8,385 bases of DNA, taken from assembly GCA_036382515.1 (NCBI GenBank), contig DASVHQ010000030.1, positions 1-8,385 of the forward strand, in the 5' to 3' direction. Shown piece after piece: positions 1 to 6,760 of this stretch. Under the pieces are notes generated by a model. The model searched no databases. It saw only the letters and a list, made by a program, of their open reading frames with translations, and was not told the origin of the DNA. The stretch's first letter is position 1, and each line of letters starts with the position of its first letter. This DNA comes from JADGRF01 sp036382515 (GTDB taxonomy: Bacteria; Myxococcota_A; Polyangia; Polyangiales; JAFGIB01). The translations under genes and the position numbers were made by a program.

Positions 1-148
1 GGCTGATGAGGTTGATGGACTTGGAGAGCATGGCGCCCAAGCCCAACACCAGCCGCCCGAACAAAGAGCACCCGGTCTACCCGTACCTGCTGCGAAACCT
101 CGATATTTCTCGGGTGAATCAAGTCTGGGCGACGGACATCAGCCGCGG
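1..148 (+). mobile_element. IS3-family transposase OrfB fragment (both ends missing)
   Basis: Frame 3 (from base 3) reads LMRLMDLESMAPKPNTS, then a stretch ending in YPYLLRNLDISRVNQVWATDI. This is the conserved part of IS3-family OrfB just before and including the first Asp of the DDE catalytic triad (the TDI in QVWATDI); the family usually continues with about 130 more residues of integrase core. Here the match stops at about base 143, and the frame hits a stop at 168-170 after a few unrelated residues. The left part lies outside the window. The fragment cannot encode an active transposase. The sequence immediately to the right is FadH coding sequence in another frame, so this is a recombination or deletion junction and not an intact element end. 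I saw no terminal inverted repeat or target duplication at the junction. Confidence 0.85.
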
Positions 149-319
149 CTGCTCGAAGTGGACAACGTGATCATCTGCGCCGGCCAACTCTCGGAGCGCT
201 CGCTTGCGGATCACGGAACGAGCATGCCTACGCACGTGATCGGCGGCGCCGACCAAGCGCTCAAGCTCGATGCCAAACGTGCGATCGACCAAGGCTGTCG
301 CCTCGCGGCTCGCGTCTAG
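149..319 (+). pseudogene. fadH: 2,4-dienoyl-CoA reductase (FadH-like), C-terminal remnant
   Basis: The frame starting at 149 reads LLEVDNVIICAGQ and ends with HVIGGADQALKLDAKRAIDQG then CRLAARV and a TAG at 317-319. These are the closing segments of NADPH-dependent 2,4-dienoyl-CoA reductases of the FadH/old-yellow-enzyme type (E. coli FadH ends similarly with VDNVVICAGQ and LIGGCDVAMELDARRAIAQG). The full protein is about 670 residues with an N-terminal flavin barrel and C-terminal FAD and NAD(P) domains; only about 56 residues remain. The enzyme reduces 2,4-dienoyl-CoA during beta-oxidation of unsaturated fatty acids. No plausible start or ribosome-binding site lies in the remnant, and the upstream sequence belongs to an IS3 OrfB, so the gene is broken here. 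It ends 30 bases before the dehydrogenase gene, in the same direction, suggesting the two once formed an operon. Confidence 0.82.
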
Positions 320-336
320 TTTTCACCGCGTTGCTC

Positions 337-343
337 GAGAGGA
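337..343 (+). promoter_or_regulatory. Ribosome-binding site of the SDR gene
   Basis: GAGAGGA lies 6 bases before the ATG at 350 and decides this start over in-frame alternatives. Confidence 0.7.
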
Positions 344-349
344 ACCTCT

Positions 350-1177
350 ATGTCCACTCCCAAACAACCGCGCGTCGTGGTCACCGGTGGTGCCGGTGGA
401 CTCGGCCGTGCGTTCTGCCTCGTGCTCGCCGAGCGCGGCGGAAAGCTCCTGATCTCCGATCGCGACCTCGCAGGCGCCGAAAAAACGGCGCGCCTTGTGA
501 CCGCTGCAGGTGGTACCGCACACGCGGTGAGCTGCGATGTCAGCAAGCGCGAGCAAGTCGAAAGCCTGGTCGCGCTCGCGGAGCAACACCTCGGTGGCAC
601 CGACTTGCTCATCAACAACGCCGGTGTCGCAGTAAGCGGCGCGATCGGCGCGATCCCGATTCCCGATTGGGAGTGGATCGTGAGCATCAACCTCCGGGGC
701 ACGATCTACGGCTGTCACGCGTTCGTGCCGTACTTCAAGAAGCAGGGCAGCGGCCACATACTGAACGTCGCGTCGGCCGCCGGGTTCTTGTCCGCGCCGG
801 AGATCGGCCCGTACAACGTGACCAAGGCCGCCGTCATCTCCCTGTCCGAGACACTCTGCGGTGAGCTGATCGACCACAAGATTGGTGTCACCGCACTGTG
901 CCCGACCTTCTTCCAGACCAACATTCTCTCGAGCAGCCGTTCCGAGACGATCAACCCACACGCCAAGGCGGCCGCTACGCGCCGCAGGACCAAGTCGCGG
1001 CTGCAGGCCGACGACGTGGCGCGCGCAGCGCTCGCGAGCTGCGACAAGAACGAGCTGCACTGCGTGCCGATGCCCGATGGCCTCTGGGGCTGGCGCCTCA
1101 AGCGCCTCTCGCCGAAGGCCTACTTCACGCTCATGCCGCGCATGCTCAAGCGCGAACAGCGGCTCCTCGCCCAGTAG
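350..1177 (+). CDS. SDR-family oxidoreductase (short-chain dehydrogenase)
   Basis: This 275-residue protein is a complete classical short-chain dehydrogenase/reductase. It shows the nucleotide-binding TGGAGGLG at residues 12-19, an acidic residue at the end of the second strand (ISDRD, Asp37) that in this family favours NAD(H), NNAG at 89-92, Asn114, catalytic Ser142 (NVASAAG) and the YxxxK pair Tyr155/Lys159 (YNVTK). The length is typical of the family, with a basic C-terminal tail (about residues 240-275). The ATG at 350 is preceded by GAGAGGA at 337-343, a good ribosome-binding site with 6-base spacing. The gene follows the FadH remnant by 30 bases. The substrate cannot be read from the sequence; the fadH neighbour suggests lipid or acyl chemistry, but that is inference. 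Because the upstream partner is truncated by an IS junction, the original promoter may be lost. Confidence 0.92.
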   Translation: MSTPKQPRVVVTGGAGGLGRAFCLVLAERGGKLLISDRDLAGAEKTARLVTAAGGTAHAVSCDVSKREQVESLVALAEQHLGGTDLLINNAGVAVSGAIGAIPIPDWEWIVSINLRGTIYGCHAFVPYFKKQGSGHILNVASAAGFLSAPEIGPYNVTKAAVISLSETLCGELIDHKIGVTALCPTFFQTNILSSSRSETINPHAKAAATRRRTKSRLQADDVARAALASCDKNELHCVPMPDGLWGWRLKRLSPKAYFTLMPRMLKREQRLLAQ

Positions 1178-1243
1178 CGGTCGTCGCGGCTCGACGTGCA
1201 GTCACAGCGCCGCTCGGGCTGGTTGATCGCCGCTCGCTTGTTC

Positions 1244-1322
1244 TTTCGTCGCGACTCGGCGTCGTGCGTGCTCGACGGGCCGGCGGGCCCGCCTGTGCGC
1301 GCCTCCTTGATTCGCGACGAAA
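1244..1322. terminator. Candidate bidirectional terminator / large inverted repeat
   Basis: This sits in the 192-base gap between two convergent genes (SDR stop at 1177, GH10 stop at 1370). The sequence TTTCGTCGCGA at 1244-1254 has an exact reverse complement at 1312-1322. Inside lies a second hairpin, CGGGCC (1276-1281), loop GGCG, GGCCCG (1286-1291). A transcript of either strand could form nested stems. There is no long U tract, so if it terminates it is not a textbook intrinsic terminator. Nothing else recognisable is in this gap. Confidence 0.45.
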
Positions 1323-1369
1323 TCCCTGCGCGATCGACAATCAAACCAACCCGAGCGGCGCTGTCAGTC

Positions 1370-2587
1370 TCACCGCTTGAGAAAGCCCATCAGCCAAGTC
1401 ATGGCCGGACGCTTCTGCCCGCTGCTCGACATGAGCCCGGAGTTGGCAAGCCACGTCTGGCCTTGGATGTAACCCCAAAGGGTGATTCCTTTGATGTGGT
1501 CGTCGTTCCAGAACATCGTGATCTGACTCTCCATCACGTCCCGCTGCTTGGCGTCGTCAGCCAAGTCGATGTCATATTCGGAGATGTAGACCGGCAATCC
1601 CGTGGCGGCGAGCTTGTCGACGTACATCTGCACGGTGTTGTTAGGCACGTTGTACGCCGCGTGGGCTTGTGCCCCAATCGCATCGATGGGCGCACCTGCT
1701 GCCTTGATGCGGGTCACGATATCGATGAAGTGGCTGTTGTCGTTTCCGTACTCGATCGTGTTGTAGTCGTTCAGGATCAGGATCGCATTGGGGCAATACT
1801 GATGCGCCCACTTGAACGCCTGCACGATCCAATCGTAACCACTGGTGCCTGCGCCCCCTAGCGCAGCCATGTACGACGGCATCGTATGCGGCGGCGGCTC
1901 GTTCACGACATCGATCAGTTGAGTGTCTGGGTAGCGCTCGCAGAACAGGCGAATCCACTCCTCGACTTCCGCTCGCTGGTCAGCTTGTGACAGCCCGCTG
2001 ATCCAATTGGGCTGCTGCGCGCCCCACACGAAGTTGTGCTGCTTGAAAGGGATGTTGTGCTGCTTGGCGTAGTCGTGGACCGCGTCGAGACCTGCCCAGT
2101 TCATCTGGTTGCGAACGCCTTCGACGGACCCCCACTTGCCTTCGTTCTCGGGCGTGATCTGGTCCCAATAGTCGGCGAAGTCCGAGCGCACCTTGCCGGC
2201 CGTCGTGATGTTGCCGCAGAATTTCACCGGCGTTCCACCCGCGCTTGCGTCGGCTCCTGCGTCGGTCGACATGCCAGTCGTTCCACTCGCGCCGCCGCTG
2301 CCTGCTGTGGTTCCGGCAGCGCCGTCAATGCCCGAGTCTGCGCCAGCACCGGTGCCGCCAACACCCGCGCCGCCCGCTGCACCGCTAACGCCGGCTCCGG
2401 AGATGCCACCTTGCCCGGAACTGCCAGCAAAGAACACGCCGCCTCCGGAGCCACCGCTCACGGCGCCTCCGGAGCCACCGCTCACGGCGCTTGCACTACT
2501 GCGCTTGGTCTGGGCAGTGCAGGCGACCAGCAAGAGCGCGCTCAGCAGCGCGATGTCGATGACGGATTGTCCACGTGCGCGTTTCAT
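1370..2587 (-). CDS. GH10 endo-1,4-beta-xylanase, lipoprotein
   Basis: This 405-residue protein hydrolyses internal beta-1,4 bonds of the xylan backbone. Residues 1-23 form a lipoprotein signal with lipobox LVAC (Cys23). Residues 24 to about 120 are a Gly/Ala/Ser/Thr linker, and residues 121-405 are a glycoside hydrolase family 10 barrel. GH10 landmarks are visible: TPENEGKW (145-152), HNFVWG (184-189), DVVNE with the acid/base Glu230, GAQAH (305-309) and ISEYDID with the nucleophile Glu337. At about 285 residues the barrel is slightly short for the family but keeps all key motifs. The ATG at 2587 has GAGGA (complement of 2592-2596) 4 to 5 bases upstream. It is the last gene of a leftward operon, 34 bases after the GH62 stop. 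The linker contains a perfect duplication (see the repeat entry). Family assignment is firm; xylan as substrate follows from the family and the neighbours. Confidence 0.95.
   Translation of the reverse strand: MKRARGQSVIDIALLSALLLVACTAQTKRSSASAVSGGSGGAVSGGSGGGVFFAGSSGQGGISGAGVSGAAGGAGVGGTGAGADSGIDGAAGTTAGSGGASGTTGMSTDAGADASAGGTPVKFCGNITTAGKVRSDFADYWDQITPENEGKWGSVEGVRNQMNWAGLDAVHDYAKQHNIPFKQHNFVWGAQQPNWISGLSQADQRAEVEEWIRLFCERYPDTQLIDVVNEPPPHTMPSYMAALGGAGTSGYDWIVQAFKWAHQYCPNAILILNDYNTIEYGNDNSHFIDIVTRIKAAGAPIDAIGAQAHAAYNVPNNTVQMYVDKLAATGLPVYISEYDIDLADDAKQRDVMESQITMFWNDDHIKGITLWGYIQGQTWLANSGLMSSSGQKRPAMTWLMGFLKR
2441..2488 (-). repeat. 24-base perfect tandem duplication in the GH10 linker
   Basis: Bases 2441-2464 and 2465-2488 are identical and in frame, encoding AVSGGSGG twice (about residues 34-49 of the xylanase). 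This is a recent-looking in-frame expansion of the linker between lipid anchor and catalytic domain. Confidence 0.9.
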
Positions 2588-2621
2588 TGTGTCCTCGCTT
2601 GCTGCAGCAGTCTGAGCCGCT

Positions 2622-3872
2622 TCAGTTGGTCTGCGTCAGAAGTCCCAGGCGCCACGGCAAGGTGTTGTAGCCATTGGAGGCGTTCGGATCCTTGCCTTGA
2701 TAGAGGTACTGCAAATGACAAGTGTCGATCTCCAGCTTCTGGTCGTAGCCCGAGCGCAACATTTCGCCGTGGCTTATGTCTTGTGTCCACGGTGAGCCGG
2801 TGAAGCTGACGTTCGTCGCGGAGGCGAATGGCGTCGAGTACTCGGCCTGCAGCGGTGTCCAAGTTCCGTCGAGCGACGGCGCCGTCCACGAGCGGAAATA
2901 GCGCCGCCCACCCGAGCCGGAATCGAAGGCTTCGACCAGCAACAGGTATTGCCCGGTGCCCTTCATGCTGTACACGTTGCAGGCCTCGAACAGACGACCG
3001 GCGGAAGGATCGGACAGCGCGATGACCGGTGTATCGAAGCCGTTCGGGAAGTTGTCGACAGTTGTCTTGGCGCGATACAGGTGGCCGTTGTCGTCGGAGA
3101 AGAACAGGTAGCAGTTTGCCTCGTCGCAGATCACCCAGAAGTCGATCCAGCCGCCGTTGCCTTTGTTTTGCGCGACGATGGCCGGCTCACTTGCATAGAA
3201 GGTCTTTCCGGCAGACCAGCTCGTCGGATTGGTCGGATCGCTGCTGGTGGAATACACATCGGGCCACTCGTAGACGCGGTACCAAAGCTTCTGCGGGGCA
3301 AAGTAAAAGACTTGCGGCGCCACGCCGCCCTGCAGGTACTGCTGTGGCGCAGAGCCGGCAGCGCTCCAATCCGTGAAGTTCAAATACACGGAGTTGTACG
3401 CGCCATTGGCGTCGGTCGTGCTCGCGTAGACGTTCCACTGATTGTTGAAGAACACGAGCGTCGGATCTTTGATGCTGGTCAGGTTGTGCGTCGGGTCCGA
3501 CTTGGGCGCGATGATCGGACCGGTCGACGACCACTTGAAACTGGTCGGAACACCGCAGCTCGGCCCGCCGCTGCCGCTGTCGTGGGTGCCGTTGGCGTCG
3601 CTGCCTGCGTCCGCCGAACCGACTCCCGCGTCGCTCCGACCACCCGCAGCGCCACCTGTTCCAGCAAGGGCCACTTGCGGGTCGCCAACGCCGGCGGTGC
3701 CGAGCCCAGCTCCGCCTGTGCCACCCGTCAGCGCACTGCTGCCAGCGAAGGGTGCACCTTGGCCCGCTTGTCCTGCCAAAGCTCCACTTGTCTTCTTCGT
3801 GCTTCGACACGCAGAGCCGACCATGCCGCAAAGCAGCAAGACAGTGAGCATCGTGGGTGTGGTTCGGTTCAT
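2622..3872 (-). CDS. GH62 alpha-L-arabinofuranosidase, lipoprotein
   Basis: This 416-residue protein is predicted to remove alpha-L-arabinofuranosyl side chains from arabinoxylan. It has a lipoprotein signal ending at VGSAC (Cys22) and a Gly/Ala/Ser linker to about residue 105. The glycoside hydrolase family 62 five-bladed propeller spans about 106-416. Family landmarks are SIKDPTLVFFNNQWNVYAST (candidate catalytic base Asp136), VAPQVFYFAPQKLWYRVYEW, SSDPTNPTSWS, WIDFWVICDEANCYLFFSDD (Asp244 the likely pKa modulator), LFEACNVY (Glu296 the likely general acid) and the closing ISHGEMLR with LQYLYQGKDPN. Residue roles are assigned by position in the family motifs. I chose the ATG at 3872 because it starts directly with the signal peptide and overlaps the upstream stop as ATGA. 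A longer frame from 3971 would bury the signal peptide inside the GH43 gene. No good Shine-Dalgarno precedes the ATG, consistent with translational coupling. Confidence 0.93.
   Translation of the reverse strand: MNRTTPTMLTVLLLCGMVGSACRSTKKTSGALAGQAGQGAPFAGSSALTGGTGGAGLGTAGVGDPQVALAGTGGAAGGRSDAGVGSADAGSDANGTHDSGSGGPSCGVPTSFKWSSTGPIIAPKSDPTHNLTSIKDPTLVFFNNQWNVYASTTDANGAYNSVYLNFTDWSAAGSAPQQYLQGGVAPQVFYFAPQKLWYRVYEWPDVYSTSSDPTNPTSWSAGKTFYASEPAIVAQNKGNGGWIDFWVICDEANCYLFFSDDNGHLYRAKTTVDNFPNGFDTPVIALSDPSAGRLFEACNVYSMKGTGQYLLLVEAFDSGSGGRRYFRSWTAPSLDGTWTPLQAEYSTPFASATNVSFTGSPWTQDISHGEMLRSGYDQKLEIDTCHLQYLYQGKDPNASNGYNTLPWRLGLLTQTN
3869..3872 (-). promoter_or_regulatory. ATGA overlap coupling GH43 and GH62 translation
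   Basis: On the minus strand the GH62 start ATG (3872-3870) overlaps the GH43 stop TGA (3871-3869) in a four-base ATGA. The 15 bases upstream hold no convincing ribosome-binding site, so GH62 is probably translated by ribosomes terminating on GH43. Confidence 0.8.
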
Positions 3873-5698
3873 GGCGTCTGGAGATCGAACGAGCTCACGC
3901 TGACGGAGCCCCCGAGCGCTTGGGTGGCGTAGTCGAAGATCGCGAAGCGATAGCCCAGGAAGAACTGCCACGCATTGGTCATGGTGAATGCCGGCCCGAT
4001 CGGTGTGAATTGCTGACCATCGGTGCTGTAGAAGAAGTGCGCCTGACTGTTCGCGCCCGGGTGAATGTCCGCCGAGATCCGCAACCAGACTTTGGCGCCG
4101 GACAGCACTTGACTCGTGACCTCGGTACCCGTGTTAGTCGTGGTCCAGTTGGACCCCATGGTGATGTCGTCGACGACAGCGAGCCTCGATGCACCGCCGC
4201 TGCGCTTGATGCCGATCCAAGCCGACGAGTCCCGCAAGATCGCGAGACCCGCGGCGTCTCCGTCCATCATCTTCGAGTAGTCGAGTTCGATGGTCGCCGT
4301 GGACGTCGGCCCAAGAATGCGATGGGTGAGCGTGTTACGCGCGGAGTACAGATCGCTCGTGACAGTCGCGGCGTGCAGAGTCAGCTGTCCGCCAGCGGAC
4401 CACTTGCTGTTGTCGGGGTTGTGGTTCCATTCCCATTGGGGGCCCAAAGCCTGCTCCGAGAACGTGTCGACGCCTGTAGCTGGCTTGGTCGTCGCGGGTG
4501 GGCGTGGCACATCCGGATAGGGGTACGACGCGCCCCACGCATTGTTTGCCAGCGTTACGCTCGGCCAGCCGTCGGCGCTCCATGTGACGGGCGCCAGCGC
4601 GGGGATGCGTCCACCCGGGTACGCGTCGAGAAACGCCATGTAGTACCAATCGCCCTTTTGCGTCTGGACGAGCCCGCCCTGGTGCGGGAAGCCCGCGCCT
4701 GCAACCGGTGTTGGGACATGCACCGCAAACGGCTGCAACGTGTAAGGTCCAAAGGGACCGCTGCTGGACTTGAGAACGTACTCACCGTTCGCGTACTGGG
4801 TCGTGAGGATGTAGTAGTTGCCGTTGATCTTGTAGAAGCGTGAGCCTTCGAGGCCACCGATGTTGGACGGTGACGTGAACACCGTCTGCGACTTGACCTG
4901 ACTGAAGCCGTCTGGGCTGAGCTGAGCGACACTGAGCGTGGTGTTGCCGGAGGCGACATACATCGTGTCGTCGTCGTCGATCAGCAGGCCGACGTCGTAG
5001 TAGCAGCCGGAGGTCGCGTGCTTGGTCCAAGGACCTTCGGGTGCAGTCGCGGTGTACACGTAGCCGCCGCCACCGCCGTGCATGCAGCCAATCCAGTAGA
5101 AGGTCTTGTTGCTCTCGCGGTAGCGCAGCGACGACGCCCAGATCCCGTTGACGTACGCGCGCCCGCCGCTGAGGTCGAACGTGGGTCCGTAGTCCAACAC
5201 GGGCACCGCATGGCCGATGAATTCCCAATTCACGAGGTCATACGACCGCAGAATCGGCGCACCCGGCGAGTAGTGCATCGTCGACGCCGTGTAGTAATAG
5301 GTATCGCCGACGCGAATCACCTCGTTGTCGGCGAGATCCTCCCAGAGCACGGGGTTGGAGAAGGTCGCTGACGGCGGCCAAGGTCCGGTCACGCCGCTGC
5401 CGCTGCTGCCGCTGCCGCTGCTGCCGCTGCTGCCGAGAGCGCCTGCGCCACCACCGGATGCCGCTGCGCCAGCGGTGCCGCCAGCGCCACCGAGCACGCC
5501 ACTGTCTGCTCCGGTCACGCCACCCGAACCCGCGGTCGTCGCGCCACCTGCGCCAACCGTTGCAGGAGCGCCGCCGCTGTCTCCATGCACGCCGGCGGAC
5601 CCGCTCGGTGCTTTCGACTTGGCAGACGAGCACGCAAGCAACACGCCCGCCGTTGCGAGCACGGACAACAATTGGAGTTGGGAGGTGGTAGCCAGCAT
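3869..5698 (-). CDS. GH43 beta-xylosidase/alpha-L-arabinofuranosidase with C-terminal beta-sandwich, lipoprotein
   Basis: This 609-residue protein is the first gene of the leftward operon. Numbering is from the ATG at 5698. Residues 1-23 are a lipoprotein signal (lipobox LLAC, Cys23), 24 to about 108 a Gly/Ala/Ser linker, about 110-400 a glycoside hydrolase family 43 propeller, and about 410-609 a beta-sandwich of the GH43 C-terminal type (DTFSEQALGPQWEWNHNPDN start). GH43 landmarks are FSNPVLWEDLADNEVIRVGD (Asp124 the likely base), APILRSYDLVNWEFIGH, CYYDVGLLIDDDD (Asp235 the likely pKa modulator) and GGLEGSRFYK (Glu284 the likely general acid). The architecture is usual for enzymes acting on xylo-oligosaccharides or arabinose side chains; sequence alone does not separate the two activities. 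A GTG at 5707 gives three extra residues; I prefer the ATG at 5698, which has a GGGTGG 5 bases upstream. The signal has no basic residue before its hydrophobic core, which is unusual. Confidence 0.92.
   Translation of the reverse strand: MLATTSQLQLLSVLATAGVLLACSSAKSKAPSGSAGVHGDSGGAPATVGAGGATTAGSGGVTGADSGVLGGAGGTAGAAASGGGAGALGSSGSSGSGSSGSGVTGPWPPSATFSNPVLWEDLADNEVIRVGDTYYYTASTMHYSPGAPILRSYDLVNWEFIGHAVPVLDYGPTFDLSGGRAYVNGIWASSLRYRESNKTFYWIGCMHGGGGGYVYTATAPEGPWTKHATSGCYYDVGLLIDDDDTMYVASGNTTLSVAQLSPDGFSQVKSQTVFTSPSNIGGLEGSRFYKINGNYYILTTQYANGEYVLKSSSGPFGPYTLQPFAVHVPTPVAGAGFPHQGGLVQTQKGDWYYMAFLDAYPGGRIPALAPVTWSADGWPSVTLANNAWGASYPYPDVPRPPATTKPATGVDTFSEQALGPQWEWNHNPDNSKWSAGGQLTLHAATVTSDLYSARNTLTHRILGPTSTATIELDYSKMMDGDAAGLAILRDSSAWIGIKRSGGASRLAVVDDITMGSNWTTTNTGTEVTSQVLSGAKVWLRISADIHPGANSQAHFFYSTDGQQFTPIGPAFTMTNAWQFFLGYRFAIFDYATQALGGSVSVSSFDLQTP
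5393..5435 (-). repeat. Trinucleotide-rich microsatellite in the GH43 linker
   Basis: On the plus strand this is a run built only from GCC/GCT-type triplets, encoding a Ser/Gly run (GSSGSSGSGSSGSG) just before the GH43 catalytic module. Such tracts can change length by slippage in frame. Confidence 0.75.
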
Positions 5699-5707
5699 AG
5701 ACGCCAC

Positions 5708-5770
5708 CCAGTCTGCCAGCCGCCGAGCTCCCCGTCACCCGCCTGAGCAGCTATCCCCGGCGGCGGAGCG
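5708..5770 (+). repeat. GC-rich palindromic repeat, copy A
   Basis: About 63 bases that begin CCCAGTCTGCCAGCCGCC and pass through CGTCACCCGCCTG, GCAGCTA and GGCGGCGG. The same series in the same order occurs on the minus strand at about 6761-6823 (copy C), with about 10 differences. Its ends (CCGCC and GGCGG) are complementary, so it can form an imperfect hairpin. It lies directly upstream of the GH43 start, so it is part of that operon's leader or promoter region. Confidence 0.75.
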
Positions 5771-6058
5771 CATTACCGCCCCCTTTTCGCCGCGAACTGG
5801 GCCTCTCAGCTGGCGCCCAGGCGGCGCTTGGCGTCCCAATTTGTGGACTTTTTGCCCGACCGGACGCACCCATGCCTCGAAGCGGGCTTGTCGTGCTCGA
5901 TCGCTCCTGCGTGCCGGGCCGCTCTTGCCGCGCCACGGGAGCACCAGCAGCGCAACCGCTTCTGGTGCCGGGATCCAAACCCGCACCCGTGCGGTTTCAG
6001 ATCATGGTGACGACCAGAGGTGCCACCGCTGGCTTGTCAGCGACGTGATCCGAGCAAT
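5771..6058. other. Intergenic stretch with two strong hairpins, no gene seen
   Basis: Upstream of the arabinoxylan operon and left of repeat copy B. I see no protein with recognisable sequence in any frame. Two hairpins stand out. The first is GCACCAG-x-AGC (5941-5951) paired with GCT-x-CTGGTGC (5958-5968), ten pairs with one mismatch around a 6-base loop. The second is GATC-AAAC-CGCA (5972-5985, two unpaired bases) paired with TGCGGTTT and GATC (5990-6003), twelve pairs around CCCG. The operon promoter should be in or near this region, but no clear -35/-10 pair is visible. Confidence 0.55.
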
Positions 6059-6119
6059 CAGCCGCCCCGCGCCGCGTCATCCGCCTGCGCAACTAGCCCA
6101 GCAGCTAACCCCTCGGCGG
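6059..6119 (+). repeat. GC-rich palindromic repeat, copy B
   Basis: Bases 6059-6091 match the reverse complement of 6781-6813 at 32 of 33 positions, beginning CAGCCGCCCCGCGCCGCG and ending CCGCCTGCGCA. Beyond that, copy B carries about 12 extra bases and then GCAGCTA and CGGCGGG, matching the rest of the repeat. It faces copy C across the small lipoprotein gene. Confidence 0.85.
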
Positions 6120-6257
6120 GGCCCGCGACAGTTGTGATAAAGTCGTCAGCGGAGTCGCGTGCCCGCGGCCGCGCGCCCTGAAGCCTCGGCCGGTCTCTCG
6201 CAGCTGGAAGCCCAATCCCGTTCGGGGACTGAGGAAACCTGGCGCGGGACGTGCATC
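6120..6257. other. Leader region of the small lipoprotein gene, no gene seen
   Basis: GC-rich sequence between repeat copy B and the lipoprotein ribosome-binding site. GTTGTGATAAAG at 6133-6144 is the only AT-richer patch and could hold a -10 element, but no matching -35 is convincing. I recognise no coding sequence here. Confidence 0.3.
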
Positions 6258-6262
6258 GGAGA
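6258..6262 (+). promoter_or_regulatory. Ribosome-binding site of the small lipoprotein gene
   Basis: GGAGA lies 6 bases before the ATG at 6269. It favours that start over an in-frame GTG at 6251, which would overlap this site. Confidence 0.65.
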
Positions 6263-6268
6263 CAAGCC

Positions 6269-6760
6269 ATGCGGCGCGCGACACACTCCGGCACAGTTGG
6301 TCCTGCCATTTTGATGGTGATGGTCTCCGCCTGTGGTTCGGCGGACCCTGCCGCCGATCTGCCGGCGGGCTGGTCGGGCGCACAGCGCATCACGCAATTC
6401 ACACAGATGGAATGCGGTGGCCCCCCTGGGATTCCCGGCGCTCCTCCGGAGGCGATGCAAGCGCTGGGCACCGTCAATGGCGTCGATGTTGACTACGAGC
6501 ACGCACACTTTCGGTGCGAGCAGCAGGTCGAAGGCTTCGTCCGCCGCACAGGTCCAGCGCTCGACATTTTGGTGCAGCCAATCGACATGCACCCAGAGAA
6601 CGTTGCGGGGTGCGATTGCAGCTATCACATCAAGGCCTCAATCAGGGTCGAGGCCGGCGCGTTCAAAGTCTCGGTCTATCGGCGCTGGGACGGCCTCACC
6701 GTCCCCAACGAACCACTGAACGTCGGACAGGCCAACGTGGATGTGCCGCCGAAAAACTAG
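6269..6760 (+). CDS. Small lipoprotein of unknown function
   Basis: This 163-residue protein has a basic N-terminus (MRR), a hydrophobic segment (about 10-19) and a lipobox VSAC with Cys22, so it is probably exported and lipid-anchored. The mature part has four further cysteines (49, 83, 115, 117), including a CDC pair, and an acidic/His-containing stretch (VDVDYEHAHFRC). The pattern would allow two disulfides in the periplasm or at the cell surface; a metal site is possible but not shown. The second half (about 95-160) reads like a beta-rich domain. I do not recognise the family. The gene is alone, enclosed by inverted copies of a roughly 60-base repeat (6059-6119 and 6761-6823), and its stop codon ends directly at copy C. 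The lipobox, ribosome-binding site and high-GC codon use make it a real gene. Confidence 0.75.
   Translation: MRRATHSGTVGPAILMVMVSACGSADPAADLPAGWSGAQRITQFTQMECGGPPGIPGAPPEAMQALGTVNGVDVDYEHAHFRCEQQVEGFVRRTGPALDILVQPIDMHPENVAGCDCSYHIKASIRVEAGAFKVSVYRRWDGLTVPNEPLNVGQANVDVPPKN

Noticed and set aside
323..1060. Long minus-strand open frame opposite the SDR gene
   Set aside because: Antisense shadow of a gene with complete SDR motifs; no recognisable protein sequence of its own and typical high-GC third-position artefact.
3872..3971. Longer GH62 start at 3971
   Set aside because: It would add 33 residues ahead of the signal peptide, inside the GH43 gene; the ATG at 3872 fits the signal peptide and the ATGA overlap.
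2949..4843. Two long plus-strand frames (2949-3932 and 3857-4843) opposite GH62 and GH43
   Set aside because: Low-complexity Arg/Val/Ala-rich products with no motifs; the opposite strand carries clear glycoside hydrolases.
5962..5990. tRNA T-arm-like sequence (minus GGGTTTGGATCCC followed by GGCACCA)
   Set aside because: No matching 5' acceptor arm, D-arm or anticodon arm within tRNA distance, and the loop departs from TTCRANY.
5325..6137. Plus-strand frame spanning the GH43 linker and repeat copies A and B
   Set aside because: Pro/Ala/Arg-rich shadow of the linker continuing through repeats and hairpins; no start signal or motif.
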